Shown: positions 19,309 through 27,994 of the stretch, one piece after another
Position numbering within the stretch: position 1 is the first letter of the stretch
How the letters are laid out: the number at the start of each line of letters is the position of its first letter
Source of the DNA: Winogradskyella thalassocola
Lineage (GTDB): Bacteria > Bacteroidota > Bacteroidia > Flavobacteriales > Flavobacteriaceae
Length of the DNA: 55,642 nucleotides
Direction of reading: 5' to 3'
Assembly: GCF_900099995.1 (NCBI RefSeq)
Contig: NZ_FNCZ01000012.1
Span: 1 to 55,642 of the forward strand
Program-made: the position numbers and the translations under genes
Notes under the pieces: model-generated
Database searches by the model: none
What the model was told of the DNA's origin: nothing
Seen by the model: the letters and a program-made list of their open reading frames with translations, nothing else

Positions 19309-19316
19309 TAACTTTG
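19309..19316 (+). promoter_or_regulatory. Possible internal -7 box before deoD
   Basis: TAACTTTG matches TAnnTTTG and ends 4 bp before the deoD ATG. If used, it would give a nearly leaderless mRNA. With only a 27-bp deoC-deoD gap it may be an internal promoter or chance. Confidence 0.3.
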
Positions 19317-19320
19317 TGGC

Positions 19321-20019
19321 ATGAGTGTACATATCGGAGCCCAAAAAGGCGAAATTGCAGAAACTATATTATTACCAGGAGACCCATTAAGAGCCAAATG
19401 GATCGCTGAAACTTTTTTTGAAGACCCAAAATGCTTCAATGAAGTTAGAGGTATGTTTGGCTATACTGGGACTTACCAAGGTAAACGCGTTTCTACAATG
19501 GGAACAGGCATGGGAGTACCTAGCATTTCAATTTATGCCAACGAACTTATAACAGAATTTGGTGTAAAAAACCTCATAAGAGTAGGTAGTGCAGGTTCTT
19601 ATCAAAAGGATGTAAAAATAAGAGACGTCGTTTTAGCGATGGCTGCCTCTTCTAACTCTGGTGTTAATGAGTCGCGATTTGGTGGTGCCAATTATGCTCC
19701 AACTGCAGATTTTGGCTTATTTATGAAAGCTGTAGAAGCCGCTCGTGCTAAAAATATCAAGATAAAAGCCGGTAACGTTTTATCTTCTGATGTCTTTTAT
19801 GAAGACACAAAAGAAGCCTATAAAAAATGGTCAGAATTTGGGGTACTGTGTGTAGAAATGGAAGCTGCCGGACTATATACGGTTGCTGCAAAACATAAGG
19901 TAAATGCTTTAGCTATTTTAACCATTTCAGATTCTTTAGTTACAGGTGAAAGCACAACAAGTAAAGAACGTGAAACCACGTTTAAAAACATGATAGAGAT
20001 TGCGTTAGAATTGGCATAG
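19321..20019 (+). CDS. deoD: Purine-nucleoside phosphorylase DeoD-type
   Basis: The 232-residue protein matches the hexameric DeoD family: a phosphate-binding [10 protein letters not shown] segment at the N-terminus, the RVGSAGSYQ loop, the nucleoside-binding VEMEAAGLY motif, and the TISDSL segment carrying the catalytic Asp. It reversibly phosphorolyses purine (deoxy)ribonucleosides in the cytoplasm. It lies 27 bp after deoC on the same strand, as expected for a salvage operon. Confidence 0.95.
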   Translation: MSVHIGAQKGEIAETILLPGDPLRAKWIAETFFEDPKCFNEVRGMFGYTGTYQGKRVSTMGTGMGVPSISIYANELITEFGVKNLIRVGSAGSYQKDVKIRDVVLAMAASSNSGVNESRFGGANYAPTADFGLFMKAVEAARAKNIKIKAGNVLSSDVFYEDTKEAYKKWSEFGVLCVEMEAAGLYTVAAKHKVNALAILTISDSLVTGESTTSKERETTFKNMIEIALELA

Positions 20020-20134
20020 GATAACTTAAATCAGTTACCTTAATACCTTATTTATCAATCGTCTTAATTTTTATATCTAGATTACCGTCTTTAATCTAAA
20101 GATATTATCTTAGCATACACTAATCCAATTCATT

Positions 20135-20647
20135 ATGAAAAAATTACTTCTAATAGGGCTTATTTCATTATTTGTATTTCCTTCTTGTGCTGAGAAAACA
20201 GAAAAGAAAGAAGATGTCTCTACTTATTATTTAATTAGACATGCAGAAAAAGATAGAACGGACAGCTCTAACCATAACCCAAATCTTACGGATATAGGTC
20301 TCATGCGTGCTGAAAATTGGGCAAAACATTTTAAGGACATAAAATTTGACGCTGTATATTCCACAGATTACAACAGAACAAAGCAAACCGCTACACCAAC
20401 TGCAAAAGCAAATAATTTAGAAATTCAGTTCTACAATCCTTCTGATTTACAAGTTGATGCCTTTATGGAAAAAACAAAAGGCAAAACGGTATTAGTTGTT
20501 GGTCATAGTAATACCACACCAAAATTTGCAAATGGCTTATTAGGTGAAGATAAGTATGACGATATGGCCGACGATTTTAACGGTGGTCTTTATAAAGTTA
20601 CTATAACAAAAAACAGTAAAACATCTGAAGAATTAGTTGTTAACTAA
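20135..20647 (+). CDS. Histidine phosphatase (phosphoglycerate mutase-like) lipoprotein
   Basis: The 170-residue protein has a lipoprotein signal (lipobox FPSC) followed by a histidine phosphatase fold. The catalytic motif is LIRHAEKDR, with the second active-site His in VVGHSNTTP. It is probably a periplasmic or membrane-anchored phosphatase of the SixA/GpmB-like branch; the substrate is unknown. Its last 15 bp overlap the convergent DUF6503-like gene. Confidence 0.8.
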   Translation: MKKLLLIGLISLFVFPSCAEKTEKKEDVSTYYLIRHAEKDRTDSSNHNPNLTDIGLMRAENWAKHFKDIKFDAVYSTDYNRTKQTATPTAKANNLEIQFYNPSDLQVDAFMEKTKGKTVLVVGHSNTTPKFANGLLGEDKYDDMADDFNGGLYKVTITKNSKTSEELVVN

Positions 20648-21418
20648 ATCTACGGTTATATTTTCGAGTTCAATTTTAGAGAGTAATTTTAACTGATCCG
20701 CTTCAAAAGCCTTTCCAAGATTTTCAACTGGAATAGACGTGTCTTCTGTTTTATAGTTATTATAGTCCACAAAGCGCAGTCCTTTAATGTAACGTTCGTT
20801 ATAAGCCTCTCTAAAGCGCATACCAATACCACTAACTTCAGCGTATGAATATGCTAAATAATCGACCTTAAAAGTCTCCTTATTTACCCAATACACAAAA
20901 ACATCTTCATGGTCTTCTCCTCCACCTAACTCATCAAAAGTTACTTTTATCTTATGGTAATCCTTGTTTTTAATTTGTTCACTTTCTAAAAGCGTTTTAT
21001 TAACCGCGGTATCATTTAATCCATAAGGTAATACCGAAAAATAGTGCACCGAATTTACTGAAGCAGAATACACATTAGCGATTGAATCTTCAAGCTTTAC
21101 AAAGGCATCGTTATGGTAACGCTCAAACCCTACATTGCTCAACATATCAAAAATAGAATCTTTCTCATTCACCAAAACACGTACCAAAAGGAATTCGTGA
21201 TTTTTACGTAATGCTTGGTAATAAACATCTCTAAATTCAAACTTTAAACTCGATTGCTTAAAGCGTTCACCACCAGAAACGGCAATAGATTTACTGATAA
21301 TAGCATCAGCTTTTAAGGTCTTCGGATTCGTTTCTAAATCTGTTTTAATAGTGTTAGCGTTTTCATTTTTACAGCTCGAAAGCAAAACAACGAAAAGGAC
21401 AATAATATAATTTCTCAT
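20633..21418 (-). CDS. DUF6503-like lipoprotein
   Basis: I place the start at MRNYIIVLFVVLLSSC, which gives a lipoprotein signal with Cys16. The open frame runs back to 21541, but the extra 41 residues have no family look. The 261-residue product resembles the flavobacterial DUF6503 family (ADAIISKSIAVSGGERF near the mature N-terminus, then a beta-rich fold). The family has no established function, and an LolA/LppX-like barrel is possible. The stop overlaps the convergent phosphatase gene by 15 bp. Confidence 0.65.
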   Translation of the reverse strand: MRNYIIVLFVVLLSSCKNENANTIKTDLETNPKTLKADAIISKSIAVSGGERFKQSSLKFEFRDVYYQALRKNHEFLLVRVLVNEKDSIFDMLSNVGFERYHNDAFVKLEDSIANVYSASVNSVHYFSVLPYGLNDTAVNKTLLESEQIKNKDYHKIKVTFDELGGGEDHEDVFVYWVNKETFKVDYLAYSYAEVSGIGMRFREAYNERYIKGLRFVDYNNYKTEDTSIPVENLGKAFEADQLKLLSKIELENITVDLVNN

Positions 21419-21632
21419 TAAGAATTCATTTATAAATAGTAAATTAGTAAAACTAGAGATTAGTTTACTAAAGAGTCTTAAAATCGTTATAAAACTTACA
21501 CTTATATAGCGCATTGATTTTTTAAATTCCGATGAAGACATCCCTATTTAGATCCTAATTATTGGACTACATAATGTAACTTACTGGTACTCTGTTTTAA
21601 GCTTCTCACACCAATTATTAAACTTCTATATT

Positions 21633-22184
21633 TTGAATAGTTATTTAACAAGCACCATAAAACAATTTGAATATTACAAATCTCTTGGAGACAAAACGAT
21701 GGCTCAATTGTCTTTTGATGACCTCAAAAAAGAATTTGCTCAAGATTCAAATTCCATTGCCATAATAGTAAAACATCTTGTTGGTAATATGTTGAGTCGA
21801 TGGACCAACTTTTTAACTGAAGATGGTGAAAAAGAATGGAGACATCGCGACGAAGAATTTATAGCTAATTTTGATTCTAAAGAAGCATTATTAACGGCCT
21901 GGAATCAAGGTTGGAGTTGTCTATTTGAAGCCATTACTCCTTTGAACGTATCAGATTTAGAGAACATTATTTACATAAGACATCAAGGTCATTCTGTAAC
22001 TGAGGCCATTAATAGACAAATGATGCATTACGCTTATCATGTTGGTCAGATTGTATTTATTGGAAAATTAATAAAAGGAGAACATTGGGAGTCTTTATCA
22101 ATCCCTAAAGGACAGTCAAAAGTTTATAACAAAGACAAGTTTCAACACGATAAAAAGCGTAAACATTTTACAGATGATTTATAG
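21633..22184 (+). CDS. DinB-like DUF1572 protein
   Basis: The 183-residue protein matches DUF1572 of the DinB/YfiT four-helix bundle superfamily. The metal-binding histidines are His48 (IVKHLVGN), His132 and His136 (MMHYAYHVGQ). The start is read as TTG because the family typically begins just before the YLxSxIKQFEYYK helix and there is no upstream in-frame ATG. Relatives include thiol-dependent transferases, but this branch has no defined activity. It is monocistronic between divergent DUF6503 and downstream lpdA. Confidence 0.75.
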   Translation: MNSYLTSTIKQFEYYKSLGDKTMAQLSFDDLKKEFAQDSNSIAIIVKHLVGNMLSRWTNFLTEDGEKEWRHRDEEFIANFDSKEALLTAWNQGWSCLFEAITPLNVSDLENIIYIRHQGHSVTEAINRQMMHYAYHVGQIVFIGKLIKGEHWESLSIPKGQSKVYNKDKFQHDKKRKHFTDDL

Positions 22185-22262
22185 CTATAATCCTTTAATA
22201 ACAAGCACTAAATCCCAAATATCATCTTAGAAAACACATATGGCACTTTAAACGTTTTGGAA

Positions 22263-22296
22263 TTTGGCATTTTCTTTTTGGAATTTGTTATTTTTG
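22263..22296 (+). promoter_or_regulatory. Promoter of lpdA
   Basis: TTTG at 22263 and TATTTTTG at 22289 fit the Bacteroidota -33/-7 pair with a 22-bp spacer, slightly longer than usual, 32 bp upstream of the ATG. Confidence 0.4.
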
Positions 22297-22328
22297 TAAC
22301 TTCAAAAATTCAATAAAAAAACTTTCTC

Positions 22329-23705
22329 ATGAGTAAATACGATATAATAGTATTAGGAAGTGGTCCAGGTGGCTACGTAACTGCAATTAGAGCATCACAA
22401 TTAGGATTTAAAACTGCTGTTGTAGAAAAAGAAAGCCTTGGTGGGGTATGCTTAAATTGGGGTTGTATTCCGACAAAAGCCCTTTTAAAATCTGCTCAAG
22501 TATTTGAATACCTTAAACATGCTGAAGATTACGGACTTAAAGTTTCTGGTGCTGAACACGATTTTGGCGCTGTTGTAAAACGTAGTCGCGGTGTTGCTGA
22601 AGGTATGAGTAATGGCGTAAAATTCTTAATGAAAAAGAATAAAATTGACGTTATTGAAGGTTTTGGAACCCTAAAAACCGGAAAGAAAGTTGAGGTTGAC
22701 GGGACTGTATATTCTGCTGATCATATTATAATTGCTACCGGAGCCCGCTCTCGCGAGTTACCAAGTTTACCACAAGATGGTAAAAAAGTAATTGGTTACA
22801 GACAAGCCATGACTTTAGAAAAACAACCTAAGAAGATGATTGTTGTAGGTTCTGGTGCTATTGGTGTAGAGTTTGCATATTTCTACAATTCATTAGGAAC
22901 AGAAGTGACTATAGTAGAGTATTTAGACAAAATAGTACCTGTTGAAGATGACGATGTATCTAAACAACTAGAACGTAGCTTTAAAAAATCTGGTATTAAG
23001 ATTATGACTTCTGCAGAAGTGACTTCTGTTGACACCTCTGGTGCTGGAGTTAAAGCCACTGTAAAAACTAAAAAAGGAGAAGAAGTATTAGAAGCCGATA
23101 TCGTATTATCTGCGGTTGGTATTAAATCTAATATTGAAAATATAGGATTAGAAGATGTTGGTATTGCTGTTGACAGAGATAAAATCTTGGTTAACGATTT
23201 CTACCAAACAAACATTCCTGGCTATTATGCTATTGGAGATGTTACTCCAGGACAAGCTTTAGCACACGTTGCTTCTGCTGAAGGGATTCTTTGTGTAGAA
23301 AAAATTGCTGGTCAACATGTTGAAGCTTTAGACTACGGAAATATTCCTGGTTGTACGTATTGCTCACCAGAAATTGCAAGTGTTGGTTTAACCGAAGCAC
23401 AAGCCAAAGCACAAGGTTTAGATGTTAAGATTGGTAAATTCCCATTCTCAGCGTCTGGTAAAGCAAGTGCTAGTGGTGCAAAAGATGGTTTTGTAAAAGT
23501 GATTTTTGACGCTAAATATGGAGAATGGTTAGGTTGCCATATGATTGGTGCTGGTGTTACCGATATGATTGCTGAAGCTGTTTTAGGTCGTAAGTTAGAA
23601 ACTACAGGACATGAAGTATTAAAAACAGTGCATCCTCACCCAACCATGAGTGAAGCCGTTATGGAAGCTGTTGCAGCTGCTTATGATGAAGTGATACACT
23701 TATAA
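22329..23705 (+). CDS. lpdA: Dihydrolipoyl dehydrogenase (E3)
   Basis: The 458-residue flavoprotein has the FAD-binding GSGPGGY motif, the redox-active disulfide Cys41/Cys46 in GGVCLNWGCIPTK, the NAD-binding VVGSGAIGVEF motif, and the C-terminal HPHPTMSE dimer-interface motif with the catalytic His-Glu pair. It reoxidises dihydrolipoamide in 2-oxoacid dehydrogenase complexes or the glycine cleavage system. No E1, E2 or gcv genes are adjacent, so it probably serves several complexes. A strong bidirectional terminator follows. Confidence 0.96.
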   Translation: MSKYDIIVLGSGPGGYVTAIRASQLGFKTAVVEKESLGGVCLNWGCIPTKALLKSAQVFEYLKHAEDYGLKVSGAEHDFGAVVKRSRGVAEGMSNGVKFLMKKNKIDVIEGFGTLKTGKKVEVDGTVYSADHIIIATGARSRELPSLPQDGKKVIGYRQAMTLEKQPKKMIVVGSGAIGVEFAYFYNSLGTEVTIVEYLDKIVPVEDDDVSKQLERSFKKSGIKIMTSAEVTSVDTSGAGVKATVKTKKGEEVLEADIVLSAVGIKSNIENIGLEDVGIAVDRDKILVNDFYQTNIPGYYAIGDVTPGQALAHVASAEGILCVEKIAGQHVEALDYGNIPGCTYCSPEIASVGLTEAQAKAQGLDVKIGKFPFSASGKASASGAKDGFVKVIFDAKYGEWLGCHMIGAGVTDMIAEAVLGRKLETTGHEVLKTVHPHPTMSEAVMEAVAAAYDEVIHL

Positions 23706-23730
23706 TTAGAATTATATTTTATACAAAAAC

Positions 23731-23763
23731 AAAAAAGTTCCAGAATTATCTGGAACTTTTTTT
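23731..23763. terminator. Bidirectional terminator between lpdA and an outer-membrane protein gene
   Basis: A 14-bp perfect stem (AAAAAAGTTCCAGA with TCTGGAACTTTTTT) and a 4-nt loop serve the convergent genes on both sides. Confidence 0.85.
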
Positions 23764-23787
23764 ATACCATTATTTTTGATTGTTAGA

Positions 23788-24423
23788 CTAGAACATAAAG
23801 CCTAGACCAACTTGCAAAACTTCATTTTTACCATCTACATTTTCAAAAAGTGTATCGTCTTTAAATATGCTAGATAATCCCATGGTGTAACGTGCACTGA
23901 TAAAGAAACCACCATCAAACTTATATGACGTACCAAATGCTAAACTCGTATCGAAATCCTTAACATAAGAATCATCTTCATCTATTTCTAAATCTCCACC
24001 ATCTGAGTTTGGTTCCGAATCAAATTCTTCATGGATTTTAAATCCAAACTGTGGACCTGCTTCAACACTCAATCCTTTTACTAAATAAGCTTTAAGTAGT
24101 AATGGAACTTGGATGTAGTCTAATTGATATTCGATATCTTCACTAGCGTTAAAAATTCTATCTTCACCTTGTACAATATCAAAACCTTGACCTGAATAAA
24201 AAACCTCTGGCTGAAAGGAAATACGTTCCGAAAGCGGAATTTCGGCAACTAAACCAACATTAAAACTTGTTCTTGCATCCACATCCTCAAAATCGTCACC
24301 TGTTATCTTAGAAAAGTTGACACCTCCCTTGGCTCCTAGCTGAACCGTTTTTGAATCTGATTGCGCATTAACTGATGTTAAAGCAAATAAAAATACTCCT
24401 GTAAAAACTATTAATTTTTTCAT
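23788..24423 (-). CDS. Small outer-membrane beta-barrel protein (array copy 1)
   Basis: The 211-residue protein has a signal peptide ending NAQ and alternating beta strands of the OMP_b-brl_2/porin-like family, with typical segments ISFQPEVFYSG, GLSVEAGPQFGFK and a terminal aromatic residue (GLGFMF). It belongs to a family of small eight- to ten-strand barrels common in Flavobacteria, whose function is mostly unknown. It is the first of five intact copies in this region, interrupted only by aroQ. Confidence 0.8.
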   Translation of the reverse strand: MKKLIVFTGVFLFALTSVNAQSDSKTVQLGAKGGVNFSKITGDDFEDVDARTSFNVGLVAEIPLSERISFQPEVFYSGQGFDIVQGEDRIFNASEDIEYQLDYIQVPLLLKAYLVKGLSVEAGPQFGFKIHEEFDSEPNSDGGDLEIDEDDSYVKDFDTSLAFGTSYKFDGGFFISARYTMGLSSIFKDDTLFENVDGKNEVLQVGLGFMF

Positions 24424-24454
24424 AATTGTTATTGTTTTATTTGGGTTAAAGCAT

Positions 24455-24485
24455 CAAAGCTAATAACCAAAATACTAGTAACAAT
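24455..24485 (-). promoter_or_regulatory. Promoter of array copy 1
   Basis: On the minus strand TAGCTTTG (24455-24462) fits the -7 box, and ATTG lies 19 bp further upstream as an imperfect -33 element. Confidence 0.4.
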
Positions 24486-24605
24486 AAGGCTTAACAGCTG
24501 TTTAACAAGTTTGTTGTTTTCGCAAAAAAACAATCGTAAAAGTTTAATGGTCTAGTCAACTCTATTACTATAAAGGTTAACTCTTTTGTAAAAAAACAAT
24601 GGAAT

Positions 24606-25088
24606 TTATAATTTATACCCTAAACCAAGAAACAATCCGTTCGGTGAGATTTCTTCAAAACCTATGGTGTATTTCATGTGTAGATCTAATTTTGAAGTTA
24701 GATTATAAGCAAATCCTAAATCTGCTCTCACCTTAAGTTTAGCATTAAAAAAATCGAAGAAATAATTAAGACTCGGACCAACAAGGATATTAAAATCATC
24801 ATTGATATTGTACTTTAAATAAAGTGGAGCATTTAAAAACTTAAAATCTCCAAGTCTTATAAAAAGTAATTCGGGTTGTAAATGAAAATCGTTTTCTATT
24901 TCAAAATCGGCAAAGCAACCTGCATAAAATCCTAATTGTACATCTGAGTTCTCACCAAAATTAGCTTCTTCAACATTAAAAAAGGTGAAATTGAGTCCTC
25001 CTTTAATACCAAAATCAGTCTGCGCTTGCAAACCAACCGAGCCCGTTATTACAATAAAAAATAAAAGTATTTTGATCAACCTCTTCAT
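24606..25088 (-). CDS. Small outer-membrane beta-barrel protein (array copy 2)
   Basis: Starting at MKRLIKILLFF (three residues inside the longest frame) gives a signal peptide ending LQAQ and a protein of 160 residues. It has the family segments FGIKGGLNFTF, DFHLQPELLFI and FNILVGPSLNYF, and ends in LGYKL. It is shorter than copy 1 and diverged from it. It lies downstream of aroQ on the same strand, 62 bp after the aroQ stop, and may share its transcript. Confidence 0.75.
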   Translation of the reverse strand: MKRLIKILLFFIVITGSVGLQAQTDFGIKGGLNFTFFNVEEANFGENSDVQLGFYAGCFADFEIENDFHLQPELLFIRLGDFKFLNAPLYLKYNINDDFNILVGPSLNYFFDFFNAKLKVRADLGFAYNLTSKLDLHMKYTIGFEEISPNGLFLGLGYKL

Positions 25089-25150
25089 ATAAAACAAATT
25101 AATAGTCGCAACAGTTAGAACGCTTTTGCTTATGGTCTGGGTTGTTGCTA

Positions 25151-25573
25151 CTATTTTGAAATAAAACTCTCTATAGCCAACTCGTAACTCTGCAAGCCAA
25201 AGCCTAAAATGACGCCTTTAGCATTAGGAGAGATAAACGATTTATGTCTGAATTTTTCTCTTGAGAATGTATTAGAAATATGCACTTCTACAACCGGAGT
25301 TGTAATAGCTTTAACAGCATCACCAATCCCTACAGACGTATGCGTGTAAGCGGCAGCATTTAAAATAACACCATCGTAAGTAAAACCAACCTCTTGCAAT
25401 TTATCTATAAGCTCGCCTTCTATATTAGACTGAAAATGCTCTAAAGTTACATTAGGATATTTTTCTACTACAGAATCAAAAAACTCCATAAAGGTGAGAT
25501 TACCATATATATTGGTTTCGCGCTTACCTAATAGATTAAGATTAGGACCGTTGATGATGATTATTTTTTTCAT
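25151..25573 (-). CDS. aroQ: 3-dehydroquinate dehydratase, type II
   Basis: From the start at MKKIIIINGPNLNLL the protein has 140 residues, typical of the type II dodecameric enzyme; the open frame extends 17 codons upstream without family similarity. The N-terminal GPNLNLLGKRE motif with the flexible-loop arginine, the catalytic Tyr in TNIYG, the His in NAAAYTHTS and the HISNTFSRE motif are all present. It dehydrates 3-dehydroquinate to 3-dehydroshikimate in the shikimate pathway. In many Flavobacteria aroQ is next to divergent xerD; here about 3 kb of outer-membrane-protein genes separates them. Confidence 0.95.
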   Translation of the reverse strand: MKKIIIINGPNLNLLGKRETNIYGNLTFMEFFDSVVEKYPNVTLEHFQSNIEGELIDKLQEVGFTYDGVILNAAAYTHTSVGIGDAVKAITTPVVEVHISNTFSREKFRHKSFISPNAKGVILGFGLQSYELAIESFISK

Positions 25574-25687
25574 GTGTTTATATCTATTATTTTTTATGGT
25601 CACATGCTGTTCGCTAGTAAACACTTCATTTGAAACAAAACTTTCAGCATGCTCGTTTCATGTAGTAAATATATAAAATATGCGCAT

Positions 25688-25719
25688 AAAAAAACCGAAG
25701 CGATTGCTTCGGTTTTTAA
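25688..25719. terminator. Terminator after outer-membrane protein copy 3
   Basis: A 12-bp perfect stem (AAAAACCGAAGC with GCTTCGGTTTTT) and a GATT loop separate array copy 3 from aroQ on the minus strand. Confidence 0.85.
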
Positions 25720-25741
25720 TATAAAATAAATTTTAAATTTA

Positions 25742-26326
25742 TTAGAATTTGTAAACGATACCAAAGTTGATATCAGACAAATCAATGTTTAATCCAAAAT
25801 CGTTTGTTGCATCATCAGCTCCATCAACTTTAGTACTTTCGTAAGATAAAGCACCTACTGAAGCTCTTAAAGCAAATTTGTCTGAAATAAAATAATGTAC
25901 ACCTGGTGCAACAGCAAATCCAAAAGTATCTACTTTTGCTTCACCACCTCCATTAGGCTCAAACTTACTGTTTGCGTAATCAACACCAGCACCTACTGTA
26001 AATGAAAATTTACTAGAAGGAGTAAAGAAATAAGTCGCACCTAAACCAGCACCAACACTTGTTAATTTATCTTCTGCTGCATTCTCCTCAGTACCTACCA
26101 TAAGGTTAACTTCTAAAGCTATGTTTTCAGAAATAAAATAACCAACAGATGGAGAAAAGTTTAAATCGTTACTTTTAGCATCACCAGTTTTAGAACTGTT
26201 AAAACCAACAGAACCACTAACAAAAAGGTCACCTTTAGCAAAACCTGTAGTTGTAGCTTCTTCTTGTGCACTTACACTTGTAAATCCTAATACTGCTACT
26301 GCAGCTGTAAATAATAATTTTTTCAT
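25742..26326 (-). CDS. Outer-membrane beta-barrel protein (array copy 3)
   Basis: The 194-residue protein has a signal peptide ending VSAQ and a beta-barrel of the OmpA-like/OMP_b-brl type, with ALEVNLMVGTEE and a terminal strand ending in YKF. It is more distant from the other array copies. It has its own well-formed promoter and terminator, so it is a single-gene transcription unit. The function is unknown; small barrels of this type are often abundant structural proteins. Confidence 0.8.
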   Translation of the reverse strand: MKKLLFTAAVAVLGFTSVSAQEEATTTGFAKGDLFVSGSVGFNSSKTGDAKSNDLNFSPSVGYFISENIALEVNLMVGTEENAAEDKLTSVGAGLGATYFFTPSSKFSFTVGAGVDYANSKFEPNGGGEAKVDTFGFAVAPGVHYFISDKFALRASVGALSYESTKVDGADDATNDFGLNIDLSDINFGIVYKF

Positions 26327-26360
26327 AATTTAAGTTTAAATTGATAATTTAATTGGTCGG

Positions 26361-26390
26361 CAAATGTAGACTTTAGTTCTATAGTACAAA
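26361..26390 (-). promoter_or_regulatory. Consensus promoter of array copy 3
   Basis: On the minus strand a perfect TTTG (26387-26390) and a perfect TACATTTG (26361-26368) are separated by 18 bp. This is the best Bacteroidota-type promoter in the window and lies 34 bp before the ATG. Confidence 0.65.
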
Positions 26391-26446
26391 GCGCAATTAT
26401 GTTAAAATATAGTGTATTTCATCGATATTATATGTTTTTAATCAGA

Positions 26447-26470
26447 TAAAACAGCTAATTAGCTGTTTTA
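26447..26470. terminator. Perfect 24-bp palindrome, terminator or operator
   Basis: TAAAACAGCTAA and TTAGCTGTTTTA abut without a loop. It lies downstream of the decayed barrel gene and about 57 bp upstream of the promoter of array copy 3, so it may end the old transcript or bind a dimeric regulator. Confidence 0.4.
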
Positions 26471-26492
26471 CAATAAACAATATATTTTCAGA

Positions 26493-26902
26493 TTATGGCA
26501 AATTAACTATCCTAAGTTGAAAAAAGTTGCTACTGAATTTAAAATCGAAATCTTCCATATCTTCTATTCTATTAGTCAATCTATAAGAATAATGTAAATC
26601 GATTAAAAAATGTTTTGTAACATCATATGATAAACCAATCGCTATCCTTATGCCTAACCTTTTTATTCCTTCTTCTAGGATATAATCTAATTGTGCCCCA
26701 AGTAAAACGCTGAATTTTTCATTGGGTTTATACTTACCTAATATTGGCATCACTAAAACGTCTCCTTAATATGACCTTGCATTATAAAAGCATATTGTAA
26801 TTTTGGATGGATATAAAATTTTCATCTATAGTAAAGACTGTAAAAACTGAAATAGACTCCTGAACCATTAATTGAGACTGACTCTTCTTCTACTGAAAGT
26901 TT
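26493..26902 (-). pseudogene. Decayed outer-membrane beta-barrel gene
   Basis: An 86-codon open frame (26493-26753) encodes only the C-terminal half of a barrel (VLLGAQLDYI, IGLSYDVTKHFLIDLHYS). Just upstream the homologous text continues in other phases: GSGVYFSFYS, an in-frame TGA at 26822-26824, then KFYIHPKLQYAFIMQ, then a frameshift near 26756 before MPILGKYKP. This matches the order of segments in the intact neighbours, so the gene carries at least one stop and one frameshift and has lost its signal peptide. Confidence 0.7.
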
Positions 26903-26905
26903 TTA

Positions 26906-26940
26906 AACAAAAAAAGAGAGGCAAATTGCCTCTCTTTGAT
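26906..26940 (-). terminator. Terminator of array copy 4
   Basis: GAGAGGCAA and TTGCCTCTC form an inverted repeat followed on the minus strand by seven T residues, 30 bp after the stop codon. Confidence 0.8.
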
Positions 26941-26966
26941 ATTTATTTTGAAATAAGTAATTCTAC

Positions 26967-27587
26967 TTAGAACGTATATCCTACTGATACTTGAAATACA
27001 TTATTCTGTGCTGAAAAATCATCACCAGCATCCTCTGCAATATTAGATAAACCTAAGTTATAGCGTAATGCAAAATTTAAACCACTCTCCATTTTGTATC
27101 CAGCACCTATACCAAATCCAAAATCTATACTTTTGAAGTTATCTTTTACATCCTCATCACCGCTTTCCGAAAAACCTCCACCAGAAACTTCATATTCTTC
27201 ATTTGCTGACATCAAAAAACCTATTTGTGGACCTGCCTCAACACTAAAACCTTCAGCCACATAATACTTTGCCATAATAGGCAAGCTAATGTAGTTTAAT
27301 TTTATTTTACCTTCAGCATTTACAGTAACACCTTCAAAAGATTCAGTATAATCAGTTGATGCACCTACAGAGTTATACAATAATTCTGGCTGTACAGAGA
27401 ATTTGTCAGAAATCATAATCTCAGCAACACCTCCAATATGGAATGATGTAAGAGACTCTGCATCTTCAAAATCACCACCAATAGTAGCAAGATTTAAACC
27501 AGCCTTAGCACCAAATTTCACTTCTTGAGCATTTACATTTGTAAAAGCAAACGCTGCAAACGCAGCACATAAAAATAATTTTTTCAT
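26967..27587 (-). CDS. Small outer-membrane beta-barrel protein (array copy 4)
   Basis: The 206-residue protein has a signal peptide ending VNAQ and is close to copy 1 in layout: FGAKAGLNLATIGGD, FSVQPELLYNS, YYVAEGFSVEAGPQIGFL, LRYNLGLSN and a terminal GYTF. It is a typical OMP_b-brl_2 member of unknown cargo or ligand. The terminator after its stop separates it from the pseudogene downstream. Confidence 0.82.
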   Translation of the reverse strand: MKKLFLCAAFAAFAFTNVNAQEVKFGAKAGLNLATIGGDFEDAESLTSFHIGGVAEIMISDKFSVQPELLYNSVGASTDYTESFEGVTVNAEGKIKLNYISLPIMAKYYVAEGFSVEAGPQIGFLMSANEEYEVSGGGFSESGDEDVKDNFKSIDFGFGIGAGYKMESGLNFALRYNLGLSNIAEDAGDDFSAQNNVFQVSVGYTF

Positions 27588-27745
27588 AATATTATAAGTT
27601 TTAAATTGATTACTACAAACTAAAGCCTTTTTTATTTAATATGAAAATTTCACCGTATAGTTATTAACATTATTTTTAACACTTGCAAATAACTAACTTA
27701 TTTTTAGATGTTTAAAATTTAACTTATTAACAATTTAACACAAAC

Positions 27746-27900
27746 TTAATTCATGTTTTTCAGTTTTAGCAGTATACCTACCTTAATTAATCTAAAGCCC
27801 ACACTAAACTGAAATGTACCCAAGTTATTATTAAACCCATCAGAATCTGCCCGATTGGCAATACCTAAGTTATAGCATAGCCCATAATTTGAATAGCATT
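27746..27900 (-). pseudogene. C-terminal remnant of another outer-membrane beta-barrel gene
   Basis: On the minus strand one frame reads NYGLCYNLGIANRADSDG followed by a QFSVGF strand, clearly parallel to the last two strands of array copy 4 (LRYNLGLSN to FQVSVGYTF). It then runs on past the normal end to a stop at 27746. Upstream it dissolves into an inverted duplication. No start or signal peptide remains. Confidence 0.6.
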
Positions 27901-27943
27901 CTCTCCATCGCTTCTAACGAAATGCTATTCAAATTGTGGGCTA
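27878..27943. repeat. 23-bp inverted repeat, one mismatch, 20-nt loop
   Basis: The left arm 27878-27900 and right arm 27921-27943 match at 22 of 23 positions when one is reverse-complemented. The left arm is part of the barrel-gene remnant, so the right arm looks like an inverted copy of coding DNA rather than a terminator; no T run follows. Otherwise the stretch 27588-27994 holds only the remnant. Confidence 0.75.
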
Positions 27944-27994
27944 CCTATTAAGGTTAAACCGTCTGTTAAAACCTATTTATAAAATTTATTTGAA

